Positions 10,990 to 20,665 of a DNA stretch of 64,000 bases are shown in pieces. The notes beneath the pieces are model-generated. The model did not search any database. It was not told the DNA's origin and was given only the letters and a program-made list of their open reading frames with translations. Source of the DNA: Anastrepha obliqua (lineage: Eukaryota; Arthropoda; Insecta; Diptera; Tephritidae); contig NC_072893.1 in the NCBI RefSeq assembly GCF_027943255.1, forward strand, positions 30,340,001 through 30,404,000, read 5' to 3'. How positions within the stretch are numbered: position 1 is the first letter of the stretch; each line of letters begins with the position of its first letter. A program made the position numbers and the translations under genes.

Positions 10990-12846
10990 CATAGTCACTT
11001 CTTCTTCTTTTCTTCTTAATTGGCGCTATAACCGCTTACGCGATTTTGACCGAGTTTAACAAAGCGCGCCAGTCGTTTCTTTCTCGTGCTAACCGGCGCC
11101 AATTGGACACACCAAGTGAAGCCAAGTCCTTCTCCACCTGATCTCTCCAATGCACAGGAGGCCTTCCTCTTCCTCTGCTACCACCAGCTGGTACCGCATC
11201 AAATACTTTCAAAGTTCGAGCGCTTGTATCCATTCGAACGACATGACCCAGCCAACGTAGCCGCTGGATCTTTATTCGCTGCGTTATGTATATGTCATCG
11301 TATAGCTCATACAGCTCATCGTTCCATCGTCTGCGATATTCGCCGTTGCCAACGTGCAAAGGTCCAAACATCTTACGCATATCTTTCTCTCAAACACTCT
11401 AAGCGTCGCTTCATCGGATGTTGTCATCGTCCAAGCTTCTGCGCCATACATTTGGACGGGCATGATGAGAGTCTTGTAGAGTGTTAGTTTTGTTCGTCGA
11501 GAGCGGACTTTACTGCTCAATTGCCTACTTAGTCCAAAGTAGCACTTGTTGGCAAGAGAGATTCTACGTTGGATTTCAAGGCTGACATTGTTATCGGTGT
11601 TAATGCTGGTTCCTAAATAATCGAAGTCTTTTACAACCTCGAAATCATAACTGTCAATAGTGACGTGGGTGCCGATACGCGAGTGCGCCGACTGTTTGTT
11701 TGAAGACAGGAGGTACTTCGTTTTGTCCTCGTTCACCACCAGACCCATTCGCTTTGCCTTTTTATCCAGTTTGGAAAAGGTAGAACTAATAGAGCGGTTG
11801 ATATGGTCGATGATATCGATATCATCGGTATGCGTCAACAATTGTACGCTCTTATAAAAAATTGTGCATAAGCGAGTAAGGTCTGCGGCTCGTACGATGC
11901 TCTCCAACATCAGGTTAAAGAAGTCACACGACAGCGAGTCACCCTGTCTGAAACCTCGTTTGGTATCAAACAGCTCGGAGAGGTCCTTACCAATTTTGAC
12001 GGCGCTGCTGGTGTTGAGCAACGTCATCTTGCAAAGCCGTATTAGTTTTGTGGGGATACCAAATTCAGACATCGCGGCATACAGATAACTCCTTTTCGTA
12101 CTGTAAAACGCAGCTTTGAAATCGACGAAAAGATGCTGTGTGTCGATTCTCCTTTCATGGGTCTTTTTTAAGACTTGGTATATTGTGAATATTTGGTCGA
12201 TGGTAGACTTTCCAGGTCTAAAGCCACACTGATAAGCTCCAATCAGTTGGTTGACGGTGGGTTTCAGCCTTTCACACAAAACGCTCGCTAGAACCTTATA
12301 GGCGATATTTAGAAGACTAATCCCGCGGTAATTGGCACAGATTGCAGGATCGCCCTTCTTATGGATTGGGCAGAGCATACGCAAATTCTAATCGGCAGGC
12401 ATGCTTTCATCCGACCATATTTTGCATACGAGTTGATGCATGCACCTTACTACTCCGTCGGTGCCCGCGGCTTTTTTGTTCCTTAGCCGCGTTATCGCTA
12501 TTCTCACCTCGTCTTGGTCAGGAAGTGGAACGAAAATTTCGTCGTCATCGATTGGGGTATCGGGATCTTGACATTCTCTGAGACATGCGCAGCTGTCACT
12601 GTTTAACAGGTTCGAGAAGTGTTCCTTCCATAATTTAAGTATGCTCTGGATGTCAGTCACCAGATCGCGGTCTTTGTTCTTACAGGAAAATGCCCCGGTC
12701 TTAAAACCTCCTGTAAGCCGCCTAACTTGCTGGTAGAATTTTCGGGCGTTGTTCCTATTGGCCAGCATCTCAAGCTCCTCGCACTCACGTATTTCGGCCT
12801 CTCGTTTCTTCTTTCGGATAATACGTCTCTCTTCCGGCAGATATTT
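10990..12846 (-). mobile_element. LINE ORF2 relic (RT to C-terminus), 5'-truncated
   Basis: The longest retrotransposon relic here. The 3' end at about 10,990 has a (GAA/AAG)-rich tail on -. Its 5' end at 12,846 is cut by a TTTA microsatellite and a SINE. It lacks the upstream endonuclease. Fragments of the same family lie at 13,925-14,215, 32,060-32,345 and 53,030-53,170. Confidence 0.85.
11036..12846 (-). pseudogene. non-LTR reverse transcriptase
   Basis: In order on -: pre-RT region (LxxEERRIIRKKKREAEIRE), then KKAAGTDGV, CPIHKKGDPAICANYRGISL, GFRPGKSTIDQIF, LFVDFKAAF (first catalytic Asp, about 12,120), RGFRQGDSLS, THTDDIDII (the YADD box changed to HTDD, about 11,825), DYLGTSI, MYGAEAWT, and a C-terminus QRLRWLGHVVRMD ... 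GRGRPPVHWRDQVEKDLASL. It is broken by one in-frame stop (TAG at about 12,387, where Trp is expected) and a one-base deletion near 11,385 after FERKI. There is no RNase H. The family is of the APE-type LINEs often annotated in insects as endonuclease-reverse transcriptase. I do not name the clade. Confidence 0.88.
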
Positions 12847-12892
12847 TATTTATTTATTTATTTATATTTATATTATATTTATATTTATATTT
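12843..12892. repeat. (TTTA)n / (TATTTA)n microsatellite
   Basis: TTTATTTATTTATTTA followed by TATTTATATT repeats, between the 5' end of the LINE and a minus-strand SINE. The SINE lacks its last third here, so the repeat occupies the position of the SINE 3' part. Confidence 0.8.
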
Positions 12893-13046
12893 TTCATAGC
12901 AGAAATATACTCGGAGGTTCACCATTGTCTGCCGAGGGCGACCGCTTTTCTTTTTCTATCATTTGGTATTGCATCCAGGAGGATTCGAATCTGTCCACTT
13001 CCGAAGGATAATCATGCGCCAACCCATCCAGCTACTGCGCTCTTCT
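12893..13046 (-). mobile_element. tRNA-derived SINE, 3'-truncated
   Basis: Read on + it has CATAGCAGAAATATACTCGG, CATTGTCTGCCGAGGG, then a head with B-box complement GATTCGAATC and A-box region GCGCCAACCCATCCAGCTAC. Only the head and central body remain. Confidence 0.85.
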
Positions 13047-13924
13047 TTTACCAGTGCCTTTTCGTACCAGTATCAGCTATGTTTGGTTTTAGTCCTAAAG
13101 TATTGAAATACACATTTTTTCATTATTGAAGAAATCAACGTTGTTTTTTTCATCTCACGCAGCGTTGCCGCTCTGGTTTAACTATGGCACTGCAGATTTA
13201 ACGCTAGCCAGCAGAAAACCATTATATTCCATGCATAGAAAATATTCAGTTAAAACAAAAAAAAATCATACCAAAATACTCTTTCTTAAACTCTTTGCTC
13301 TAGCGCCACTTTTGGCAAACCCTTTACATTTGTGCTTGAAAACACATCTAAAAGCTGCAAAATGTTGCCTGCTTTCCGGCGCACTTATGTACGAGTACGA
13401 AATAGCAGAGCACACAAGCAAATATGTACTAAGTGGCGTTTGTGGACAGCTAAGTTATTTATAGATCCAGCCCACACACATTCGCATAAACAAACGCATA
13501 CGAATCCACATATGTGAATGTATAGGTATTTGCATGGTAAAAAAGTATTTACGATTGTCTTCACCAGCAGATAATACCCAAGCACCAAAGGACATTAATT
13601 TTTACAAATACTAAAAACATAAAATTTTATTTGTGTTGGTCCTTTGTTGATGTCAGAATTGGAAATTTATTGCAAATTTGGTTTTATTTCTTAGATATTT
13701 TTTATTCATTCTATCTGCTCCCCGTTGGAGCCATTCGGTGCTTAGTATAATTGCAAGCAATTCGCAAACTAACTAACCAGGTACATACCGGCGTAGAATA
13801 TGTCTCCATTTGAGCAAATTTGTTTGTACGAAGTAAAATATATTACAGTTGGTTTCTACTAAAATATTACCTCAAATATTTTAGTCTGTTTGTGCGACTA
13901 AAATCTATAAAATTTCGGGGTAGT
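13047..13924. other. no gene seen
   Basis: A 112-codon open frame on + (13,126-13,464) and shorter ones exist, but none has a recognisable domain. CACACATTCGCAT-type simple sequence lies around 13,480-13,520. Confidence 0.35.
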
Positions 13925-14215
13925 TTGCGCAGATTGCAGGGTAGCCTTTCTTGTGGATTGGGAAGAAGAAGAATTTTTTGTTATCTTGTTACGAAAAATG
14001 GAAATAAACCATTCAATTGCATTACGGCCAACATATATGCACTTTGTTTTTATTATATTCAATATAAAATTTGTGAAAGTGTTGCATTTTTGTTGTACTT
14101 TTCCCATATGTATTAGGCAACACTTTCGGTGCGTGTATGGCAACATTTACGTAAAATCATCGCTGATGATGAGATGAGATGAAATGAGATTCCAATCAGC
14201 AGGCATAATTCGCTC
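13925..14215 (-). mobile_element. fragment of the 11-12.8 kb LINE family with an insert
   Basis: 13,927-13,965 (GCGCAGATTGCAGGGTAGCC...GTGGATTGGG) matches 12,340-12,375 of the LINE relic, the CPIHKKGDPAICAN segment. 14,188-14,213 (GATTCCAATCAGCAGGCAT) matches 12,386-12,410. About 220 bp of unrelated sequence separates the two short matches. Confidence 0.5.
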
Positions 14216-14540
14216 GCTGTTTATAAGTAAACACTTATAGCTTATCAGCTTCTGGCCTTGTTTGGAGAGCTCGATCAGCAGTCCATCAGCAGAATAAATT
14301 TTATTGAAATCTACCAAGCGGTTTTCAAGTTACAGTGATCACCAGTTCAAAAAACATATTTTTGAGAAAAACGTATTTAAAGTTTTGATATCGAGCTCCG
14401 GAGCGCCCGCGCGCCTTTTGTTAATTGTCGAATAACTCGAAAAGTATTTGTCGGATTCACTTTAAATTTTCAAGATACATATTATGCTTTAAGAAAATGC
14501 TAAAAAAATCCATTTTTTTTAATTCTGACTACCCCTAATT
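14216..14540. mobile_element. TTAA-element relic (core and right end)
   Basis: Contains the core GAGAAAAACGTATTTAAAG shared with the elements at 15.7, 18.4, 22.2 and 60.7 kb, and ends in CTGACTACCCCTAA, which resembles their right terminus. The left terminus is not found. Confidence 0.45.
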
Positions 14541-14654
14541 CCTTATGAATGGCAGCAAACGTTTTTGCAAACACTCCGTCACATTACGTTTGTGTTTTCA
14601 TTCCACACTGGCAGATGGCGTGCCAAAACAAATATTTTTTAGGGAACTTCTCCA

Positions 14655-14930
14655 ACATTTTTAGCTTAAAAGGCACCGGGGACTCCTTGTCTCATCGATT
14701 GGGTGATACAATCTTTTTATTTCACTTTTGCGCACCTTTTGTACGTAACCTTTCAACATATGGACCTGTTGTCCGGCATCTCGAAGTGAAAGGCTAGTTT
14801 TTTTTTTAAATAATGACACAACTTCTTTGGATTTTGACTGGGACACAAATCCTTTCTTTCTTCTACTTCCACTTTGAATTGTCGACTCATTCAGGCGAAT
14901 TTCGCGAGATATTGTTCTTAAAGATCAACC
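14655..14930 (-). pseudogene. possible Tc1-like transposase N-terminal fragment
   Basis: The - strand reads VSLFKKKTSLSLRDAGQQV ... YVQKVRKSEIKR. The pattern KKxPSLSxRDAAxxxxxSxxxVQKVxxR is the paired-like DNA-binding domain of some Tc1/mariner transposases. The match is weak, no catalytic part follows, and no terminal repeats are visible. Confidence 0.3.
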
Positions 14931-14999
14931 ATTTTCACAATAAATTCGAATATTTTTAACGCAATATTAAGGGTTACAGGCAGATCTATATGTGCCTGC

Positions 15000-15686
15000 A
15001 GCGACAGCCAAGCTACGTTTATGGCCTTAGACAGTCCTCCATTCACATCAGGGGTAGTCGAGTCTTGTAAATCCAGGCTTAACTATGTCGGTAGACATAA
15101 TAGCCTGATGCTAACACGGGCCGCAGTACACGTGGTTAATGAGATCTCTGACTCTCTGACAAATTTCTTTACGATTAGCAGGTGCTTCTCCGTAAATTTT
15201 TGTTTTTTATGGTTAGTATCATGCTATTTGAACTATGAGGTAGCTCACGGTCTTTTGCTAATGGTAAAGAAATTTGTCGGAGCTAGGATGGGCTCTGGAG
15301 CCAGCTTCTTTGGTTACTGCCGAGCGAGCTTGACAGGCTGAGAGAGGCTGCAGATGGACTAAACGGATGTTACCTGTCATGTCCGACCGACTGTCGGAAA
15401 AGGTAGGCATTTCAGCCAGTGTACTTTGCCCTCCCTCGTGGAGAGGAGGATGAGACGGCAGACCACTTTCTGTGCGTCTGCCCTTCCTTCGCTCGAATCA
15501 GGTTTGAGGTCTTTGGCACTGATGAGTTAAGAAGCAACCACTTTGGCTCTTTGGCACCACGAGATCTACTCCGACTTCTTCGGAGGTCGATTAGATTTAA
15601 AGAAAATTAAAAGGGAACCCGAGTGCAGTACAATGGACTTAATTGTGTCTGAGTGCTGCACTTGCTAGTTGTCTCGACAAAAAAAA
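15000..15686 (+). mobile_element. LINE 3' end (RNase H and tail), with foldback insert
   Basis: The + strand reads RSICVCSD-like DNA (CTATATGTGCCTGCAGCGAC at 15,000), then SGVVESCKSRLNYVGRHNSL. After a foldback insert it continues with RMGSGASF ... and, in a third frame, TADHFLCVCPSFARIRFEVF. The 3' UTR ends GCACTTGCTAGTTGTCTCG plus oligo-A at 15,686. It is the same family as 49,976-51,204 and 53,215-54,080. Confidence 0.75.
15154..15282. repeat. short foldback (inverted-repeat) insert
   Basis: CTCTGACAAATTTCTTTAC (15,154-15,172) pairs with GTAAAGAAATTTGTCGGAG (15,264-15,282) with one mismatch. The arms extend weakly inward (ATTAGCA / TGCTAAT). It interrupts the LINE RNase H between NSLMLT and RMGS. 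It could be a miniature foldback transposon. Confidence 0.7.
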
Positions 15687-16316
15687 GGGTTACATACGTC
15701 CAGCAGCGCCAAAAATGCGTTAAAAGAAAACACGTTTTTAGAAGGGATACAAATAGAAATAAATATAAAAAAATTATATTCATTTTTCTTTACAAATATA
15801 TATATATGTATATATAAAAAATCAAGTACAATGAAAAAAATTTGTTCCACGGGCGGCATCATTTCTCCTTGAAATGTTGATGGATCTGTAAAATGTAAAC
15901 AAATTTTTGTAAAATAAAGTAATAGTTATAGTCTGTCAAGCCGGATTTTTGAATTTCGAAACATTTTGTAATTTACGGCGTTTAAAAAAACGTGTGCGTT
16001 TTACGTCATAAATGTCACACTTTAATTAGGTTTTAAAATATTTTAATATCAAATAACCGGCTCGACAGACAATGGTGAAAACACTTTGCCGGAAAGCGTA
16101 GTTTCGAGAAAAACGAGTTTAAACTTTCAAGTGGAAACGAAGGACAGCTACCTGTGCGCGTCAAACTCTCGTTAGGCAGTTACATTCTCTACAATAACTT
16201 TGTATCTATGGGGAATTTTTACTATCGACTTCCACAGAAATACGCCTAAAACTATAAAGATTAATAATCTGAAAAAATCGATTTTTTGAAAATTCTGGAC
16301 GTATGTATGTAACCTC
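15687..16316. mobile_element. TTAA-type inverted-repeat element (630 bp)
   Basis: The left end GGGTTACATACGTCCAG and right end CTGGACGTATGTATGTAACCTC form an inverted repeat with a 4 bp ACAT insertion on one side. The right flank is TTAA (16,317-16,320). The left flank is the oligo-A tail of a LINE. The core carries CGAGAAAAACGAGTTTAAAC and ATCGATTTTTTGAA, shared with related elements. It has no coding capacity. Confidence 0.7.
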
Positions 16317-16320
16317 TTAA

Positions 16321-16760
16321 GGTAGTCTGGCCAAATACTCATTTTTTATAGATATGTTTTAGGATTTTTTTTTTAAGAAAATAAAATGCGATCGTTTTGA
16401 TTTTATAGGATGTTATTATTGACATCAAATAGTATACAAAAACAATTTTTGGTTTTTTTTACATATTTTTTTGTAGTAGGGTGGCACCAAAGTAAGCGTC
16501 TTAAAAAAAGATAGGTGGCTTGGCAACAGGATTTTGACTCTCGGAAAAGTTAAACTGATTATTATTCTGTAGGCTTGTCATTCTGGTTCAGGTGCTACAA
16601 TGGGGAATTTTTTTTTGAAAAATAAAAAAATGGCAGACTTTTGAAAAAAGGTAGGTTTTTCGGGTGGAAATCAGACTGTGGTATGGAAAGTTAGAGCTGA
16701 AAAGAAGCGAAAAGTTCAGTTCTGAATGACCTTTTATTATAAAATATTAGTAAATAAATT
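16321..16760. mobile_element. TTAA-type element, left half only
   Basis: Begins immediately after the TTAA that ends the previous element, with GGTAGTCTGGCCAAATAC. The internal blocks AAAATAAAATGCGATCGTTT, GATTATTATTCTGTAG and AATGGCAGAC match the left half of the 18,398-19,148 element in order. No right terminus was found. Confidence 0.6.
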
Positions 16761-17479
16761 CTTGGTATTGTAAATTAATTTTTTGTGTAGCGAAATAATG
16801 TAGTCCGGATAAAAAACCATGCTTTCTAAGGAAAGGTATTTTTCCCTCATAAAATATATGGAAAACTCAATAGGACTCGATTCACCACTAAATCGCATTC
16901 CTCTTAAAATAAAAATAAATATTTTGGAAATTTAGAAAATCTCTTCTGAACGAGAGCTGAACATTTCAAATTTTTTCACAAGTATTTTTGGACCCTCCTA
17001 ATATTGAACCTATCACTTCTGTAGAACTTCATTTCCTACATATGCATTCATTTCTTTCTCGTATATATGTGTGTATGTATGGATATTTATTTATGTATAT
17101 GCATTTGTACGTGAGTGGCTCTACGCGCGTATTTGTATTACTAAACCCTAACCTATTTTTAGCCGGGCACTCCATATCTCACATTAATAACTTCACAAAT
17201 AATTAATTTTTGACGAATAAATATATTTATGACACCTTCATCAAAAATCAATACGAGTAATTAACATAGACATACAAAGCGGAAATATTTATAATTCCAT
17301 ATCACACATAAATCATAGATAAAAGCAATAAACCACGTTTTTACAATACCCAGTGAAAAAAGTTTAATAATAAGCCAGGGTAAAAAATGCCTACTGAGGT
17401 CAAGAAGTCGTTAATAGGCTCAGGTGTGACTCTTTTCTGTTCTCATAGCTCAAGCCGACTACAAAAACAACCTATAAAA
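16761..17479. other. no gene seen
   Basis: AT-rich, with TATGTATG-type simple repeats near 17,060-17,110. No coding or TE motif is evident. It may hold the decayed right part of the preceding element. Confidence 0.35.
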
Positions 17480-18095
17480 CTTGTTTTTAGGCTTGCAATA
17501 GGTGTGGGCGCGAGGGAGATATGAACCTTTTTTCCGACAGTCAAGTCGAGATCACGGGTCAGATGAAATTGCTGATGAGCTTGCCAGGAAGGGACTTAAT
17601 TGGTCTCTGAAACCTCCTACCCGGCCACCGGCATCGCCCTTACTGTTGCACAACTTATTTCTCATAAAAGCGCAGAAGAGATGGAGCTCCTTTGGCTTCC
17701 AGTACAATGGATGCAGGACTCAGAAAGTCTTGGCGACTCCACGCCATTCAATTTCCAAACTCGTAACTGTGTTTACCGGTCACGGGACTTCCGGCACACA
17801 CGCGGAAAAGATAGGTATACCATTTAATCCCCATTGCAGAAGCTGTGGGGACGTTTCAGAGGAAGAAAGAGATGGTTGAACACTTTCTCTGTGAATGTCC
17901 GGATTTGGCAGCTAGATGATTAAGGTCATTGGGTGTTCCTTTCTTCGACAGCCTGGGCAGTCGCCCAACATAAATCCCATTAACCTTCTCCGTTACATTA
18001 ACAGTTCTGGTTGGTTGTAGATATCTGCCCGTTGGAGTCTCATAATCGTATCAGAACCGTGTTTGAGTATCAGAGGGAATGCCAGACTGGTACTT
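17480..18095 (+). mobile_element. LINE 3' end (RNase H end, Cys-rich tail, 3' UTR)
   Basis: The + strand reads SDEIADELARKGLNWSLKPP (end of RNase H), then across frameshifts FNPHCRSCGDVSEEE and VEHFLCECPDLAAR, followed by a 3' UTR to about 18,095. It is the same family as the - strand copy at 21,980-23,740. At 17,920-17,923 it has a single uninterrupted TTAA where that copy carries a 663 bp element. Confidence 0.8.
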
Positions 18096-18149
18096 CAACC
18101 ATTTCACTTAGGGTAGAAAATGTACATGGTGGTGCAGAATTAATCACCC

Positions 18150-18396
18150 TATCGGAAAATTTATAACACCTAAGTATTTTGCTTGTTCGGTTTGCGTAAG
18201 ACTAACACCGTTTAATTTTGGAATATTAAAATTTCGGTCTCTTGGTTTTCTTAGCAAACAGCATCAGTTCAGTTTTACTCGGTTTTACACCTAAACCACA
18301 GTCTGTGGCCTAATGGCTGAGTATGAGCAATGCCAGAGCTCCTTCCATGATCGCACTGATATGATATGCATTTACATAGATTAGAAGAATTGCATA
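18150..18396 (-). pseudogene. LINE RT palm/thumb fragment
   Basis: The - strand reads TDCGLGVKPSKTELMLFAKK, the conserved segment after the YADD box in I/Jockey-type RTs (GLxVNPxKTxLxLF), then after a frameshift AKYLGVI. The upstream end is cut by the inverted-repeat element at 18,398. Confidence 0.7.
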
Positions 18397-18397
18397 A

Positions 18398-19148
18398 GGT
18401 AGTAGTCCGGTGTAACGACCGAAATTGCGACATTTTTTCATGAATCTTTTTTAAAAAGAAAATAAAATGCGATCGTTTTAAAGTTTCTACATGTTTTTAT
18501 TGGTGTTTTGAAGCATACATATAAAAAGAAATTGTTAATTTTATATTAATATGTTGAAAAATTTTGACGTCAAAGTGGAGTCCTTAAAAAAAAGATGAGC
18601 TGGTTCGGGGAAACACACAGCCTTTCAAAGTCATCTGAAATAAAAAAATCAAATAGATTATTATTCTGTAGACTTTATTTTAGGTCCCGAACCTAAAAAA
18701 TACATAAAAATAAAAAAACCAAAACAAAATGGCGGACTTGTGAAAAAAGTTCTCAAAATCTAATATTTTTTCTTCATAAATTGTTTAAATTAAATAGTTT
18801 ATTGTTAAAAAATTAAATGTTTTAAACGTCCGGGATCTAGATATGTGTGTCTAGAATAGCGGGTTAAATTTTTAGCCAAATCGGTTGAATAGTTTTGAGT
18901 CAGTGATTCCCCGAAATTTCGAAAACATGGTTTTGAGAAAAACGCGTTTAAAGTTTCGACAACAGCTGCTGCTGGCGTGTCACACGCTTTCATACACACT
19001 ACGGCGCGCTCTCTTATTTTAGCTATAACTTTAAAAATAATTAAAATTTCTGTCTGACATTTTTATAGTATATTTTTAAGATGTTTTTCTTCCGAAAAAT
19101 GCAAAAAAAAAAATCGATTTTTTGAACTCGTCACACCGGGCTACTACC
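18398..19148. mobile_element. TTAA-type inverted-repeat element (751 bp, ATAA flanks)
   Basis: The left end GGTAGTAGTCCGGTGTAACG and the right end (on -) GGTAGTAGCCCGGTGTGACG match at 18 of 20 positions. Both flanks read ATAA (18,394-18,397 and 19,149-19,152), a 4 bp duplication. The core has AATCGGTTGAATAGTTTTG, GAGAAAAACGCGTTTAAAG and ATCGATTTTTTGAA. It is inserted in a LINE RT fragment. The - strand 64-codon frame (TLNAFFSKPCF) is not evidence of coding. Confidence 0.8.
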
Positions 19149-19530
19149 ATAAATCATGGCCTGAGATCGTCTTCTGATCACGGATTCAAAGAAAACGAAT
19201 ATATTTTAGTGGGAACGGTCGTGCTTTCGGCGAATGCTATGGCCTAGCAAAAAAATAATATCTGCAGGGACTGTAGGAATCACATTAGTATCGAGTCTCT
19301 TGTCTCATGCAAAATCTGTGAATCCAACTTTTATAAAAACTGTACAAATCCGGAATTTATCGATTCATTTGTTATTCTCATCATACGATATCGCTCTTAT
19401 CTAAAGACTTCACTCTATTTATTAAAGTACAACGACATTTCTTATACAAATCCATCTCAACGCGTATCAACTGCTAAACCTACCAACAATTCATATAATC
19501 TACGCTCACAAAAAACTGTTTGAACTAACA
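19149..19530. other. no gene seen
   Basis: No TE or coding signature could be read. It may be further LINE sequence too decayed to recognise. Confidence 0.3.
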
Positions 19531-19539
19531 CGAATGAGA

Positions 19540-19850
19540 GGTGATCGATCGCCCGCTGTTCTGCTTAGTGAAAAACCTCGGTTAACCGCATATCATCTGC
19601 TAATGCCACTATTGTTGTGCCGGATGCCGCTGTTGTTGTTCCTAATGCTGATTTGCACACTGCATGCACATACTCTCGTTTCGAAAGAAATTGGATCGCC
19701 TGCTGTTGCTCTGTGTAGCGAATAATCCATCAGCAGCATATCATTAGCTATCGTAACTTTTGATATGGGCGCTGTTCTTGTTGTTCCTGCTCCTGTTGTT
19801 GTTCCTGCTCCTGATATTGTTCCTGCTTCTAGTATGCACTCTGCTGTTAC
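19540..19850. repeat. imperfect duplication, CTGTTGTTGTTCCTG-rich
   Basis: Block A from 19,543 (GATCGATCGCCCGCTGTTCT ... CGCATATCATCTGCTAATG) aligns in order with block B from 19,687 (GGATCGCCTGCTGTTGCTCT ... AGCATATCATTAGCTATCG). Each is followed by repeated TGTTGTTCCTGCTCC. Long open frames exist on both strands (117 codons on -, 19,593-19,946) but look like products of the repeat. I cannot assign a function. Confidence 0.6.
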
Positions 19851-20115
19851 TCTTGCTTCGAGTGACGTCAGCGCTAATTCTGATACTCTTTCGGCTGTAT
19901 CTCTTTTGAGCTCTTTTACTTCGGTTAAGTTTGCAGTTTGCTGCATCCTCTGCTTCTCATGCCGATGATGTTGATGCTAATTATCAGTTTGTTACTGCCT
20001 TTTCTAACCACTCCGCTGATACTCATTCTGTTCTTGCTAACAGCGCTGGAAAGTTGCATCTATTATACCGTTGCCTACACAGACTTTTTAAAAGTTTTTG
20101 AAACTGCTTTGCATA
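19851..20115. other. no gene seen
   Basis: Continues CT- and TG-rich sequence after the duplication. There is no recognisable motif. Confidence 0.3.
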
Positions 20116-20665
20116 GTAAAGGGTTTTTCAGTAAGAGCGCTTCAACTTTTGAACATTTTTGAATAAAACACAAACGGTTTGACTTTTTTAACTAATTTTT
20201 TTTTTATTATCGAGTTTGAACATATACATTTAAGTATGAAATTCGATTTCTTTTGCATGGCCACCGCGTGCACGTTTTACGAAGTCCAATCGTTGAACCC
20301 AATTTTCGACCATTCTTTTGCATAAATCGGCCGAAATTCCAGCAATTTCGCGTTCAATATTGGCTCTGAGTTCACAAATCGTCGCCGGCTTGTTACTGTA
20401 GACCAATGACTTCACATAACCCCAAAACGGGACGGCTTGTTAAATGGACCGTAAAATGGCCGTAATGCTCTTAAAGTAGCAGCAACAGAACGATTATTTT
20501 CATAAAAAATTTGCACGATTTGCAATCGTTGCTCAAGTGTGTAGCGTTCCATGATGAAATGTATACTAATGAAGTTTACAAATGACAACCGGAAAATAAA
20601 AAATATTGCGTCGTTCGCCCTCCCTATCGGAAAAAGGTTGAAGCGCACCTATTGAACAACCCTAT
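20116..20665 (-). mobile_element. internally deleted DD41D-type element (550 bp)
   Basis: Terminal repeats: AAAGGGTTTTTCAGTAAGAG on the left and, on -, ATAGGGTTGTTCAATAGGTG on the right, both continuing GCGCTTCAAC and flanked by TA. Inside, the N-terminus MERYTLEQRLQIVQIFYENN through RPFYGPFNKPS (20,412-20,550) is joined directly to the C-terminus SLVYSNKPATICELRANIER ... VKRARGGHAKEIEFHT (20,236-20,412). The whole catalytic core is deleted, a classic non-autonomous derivative. Confidence 0.85.
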
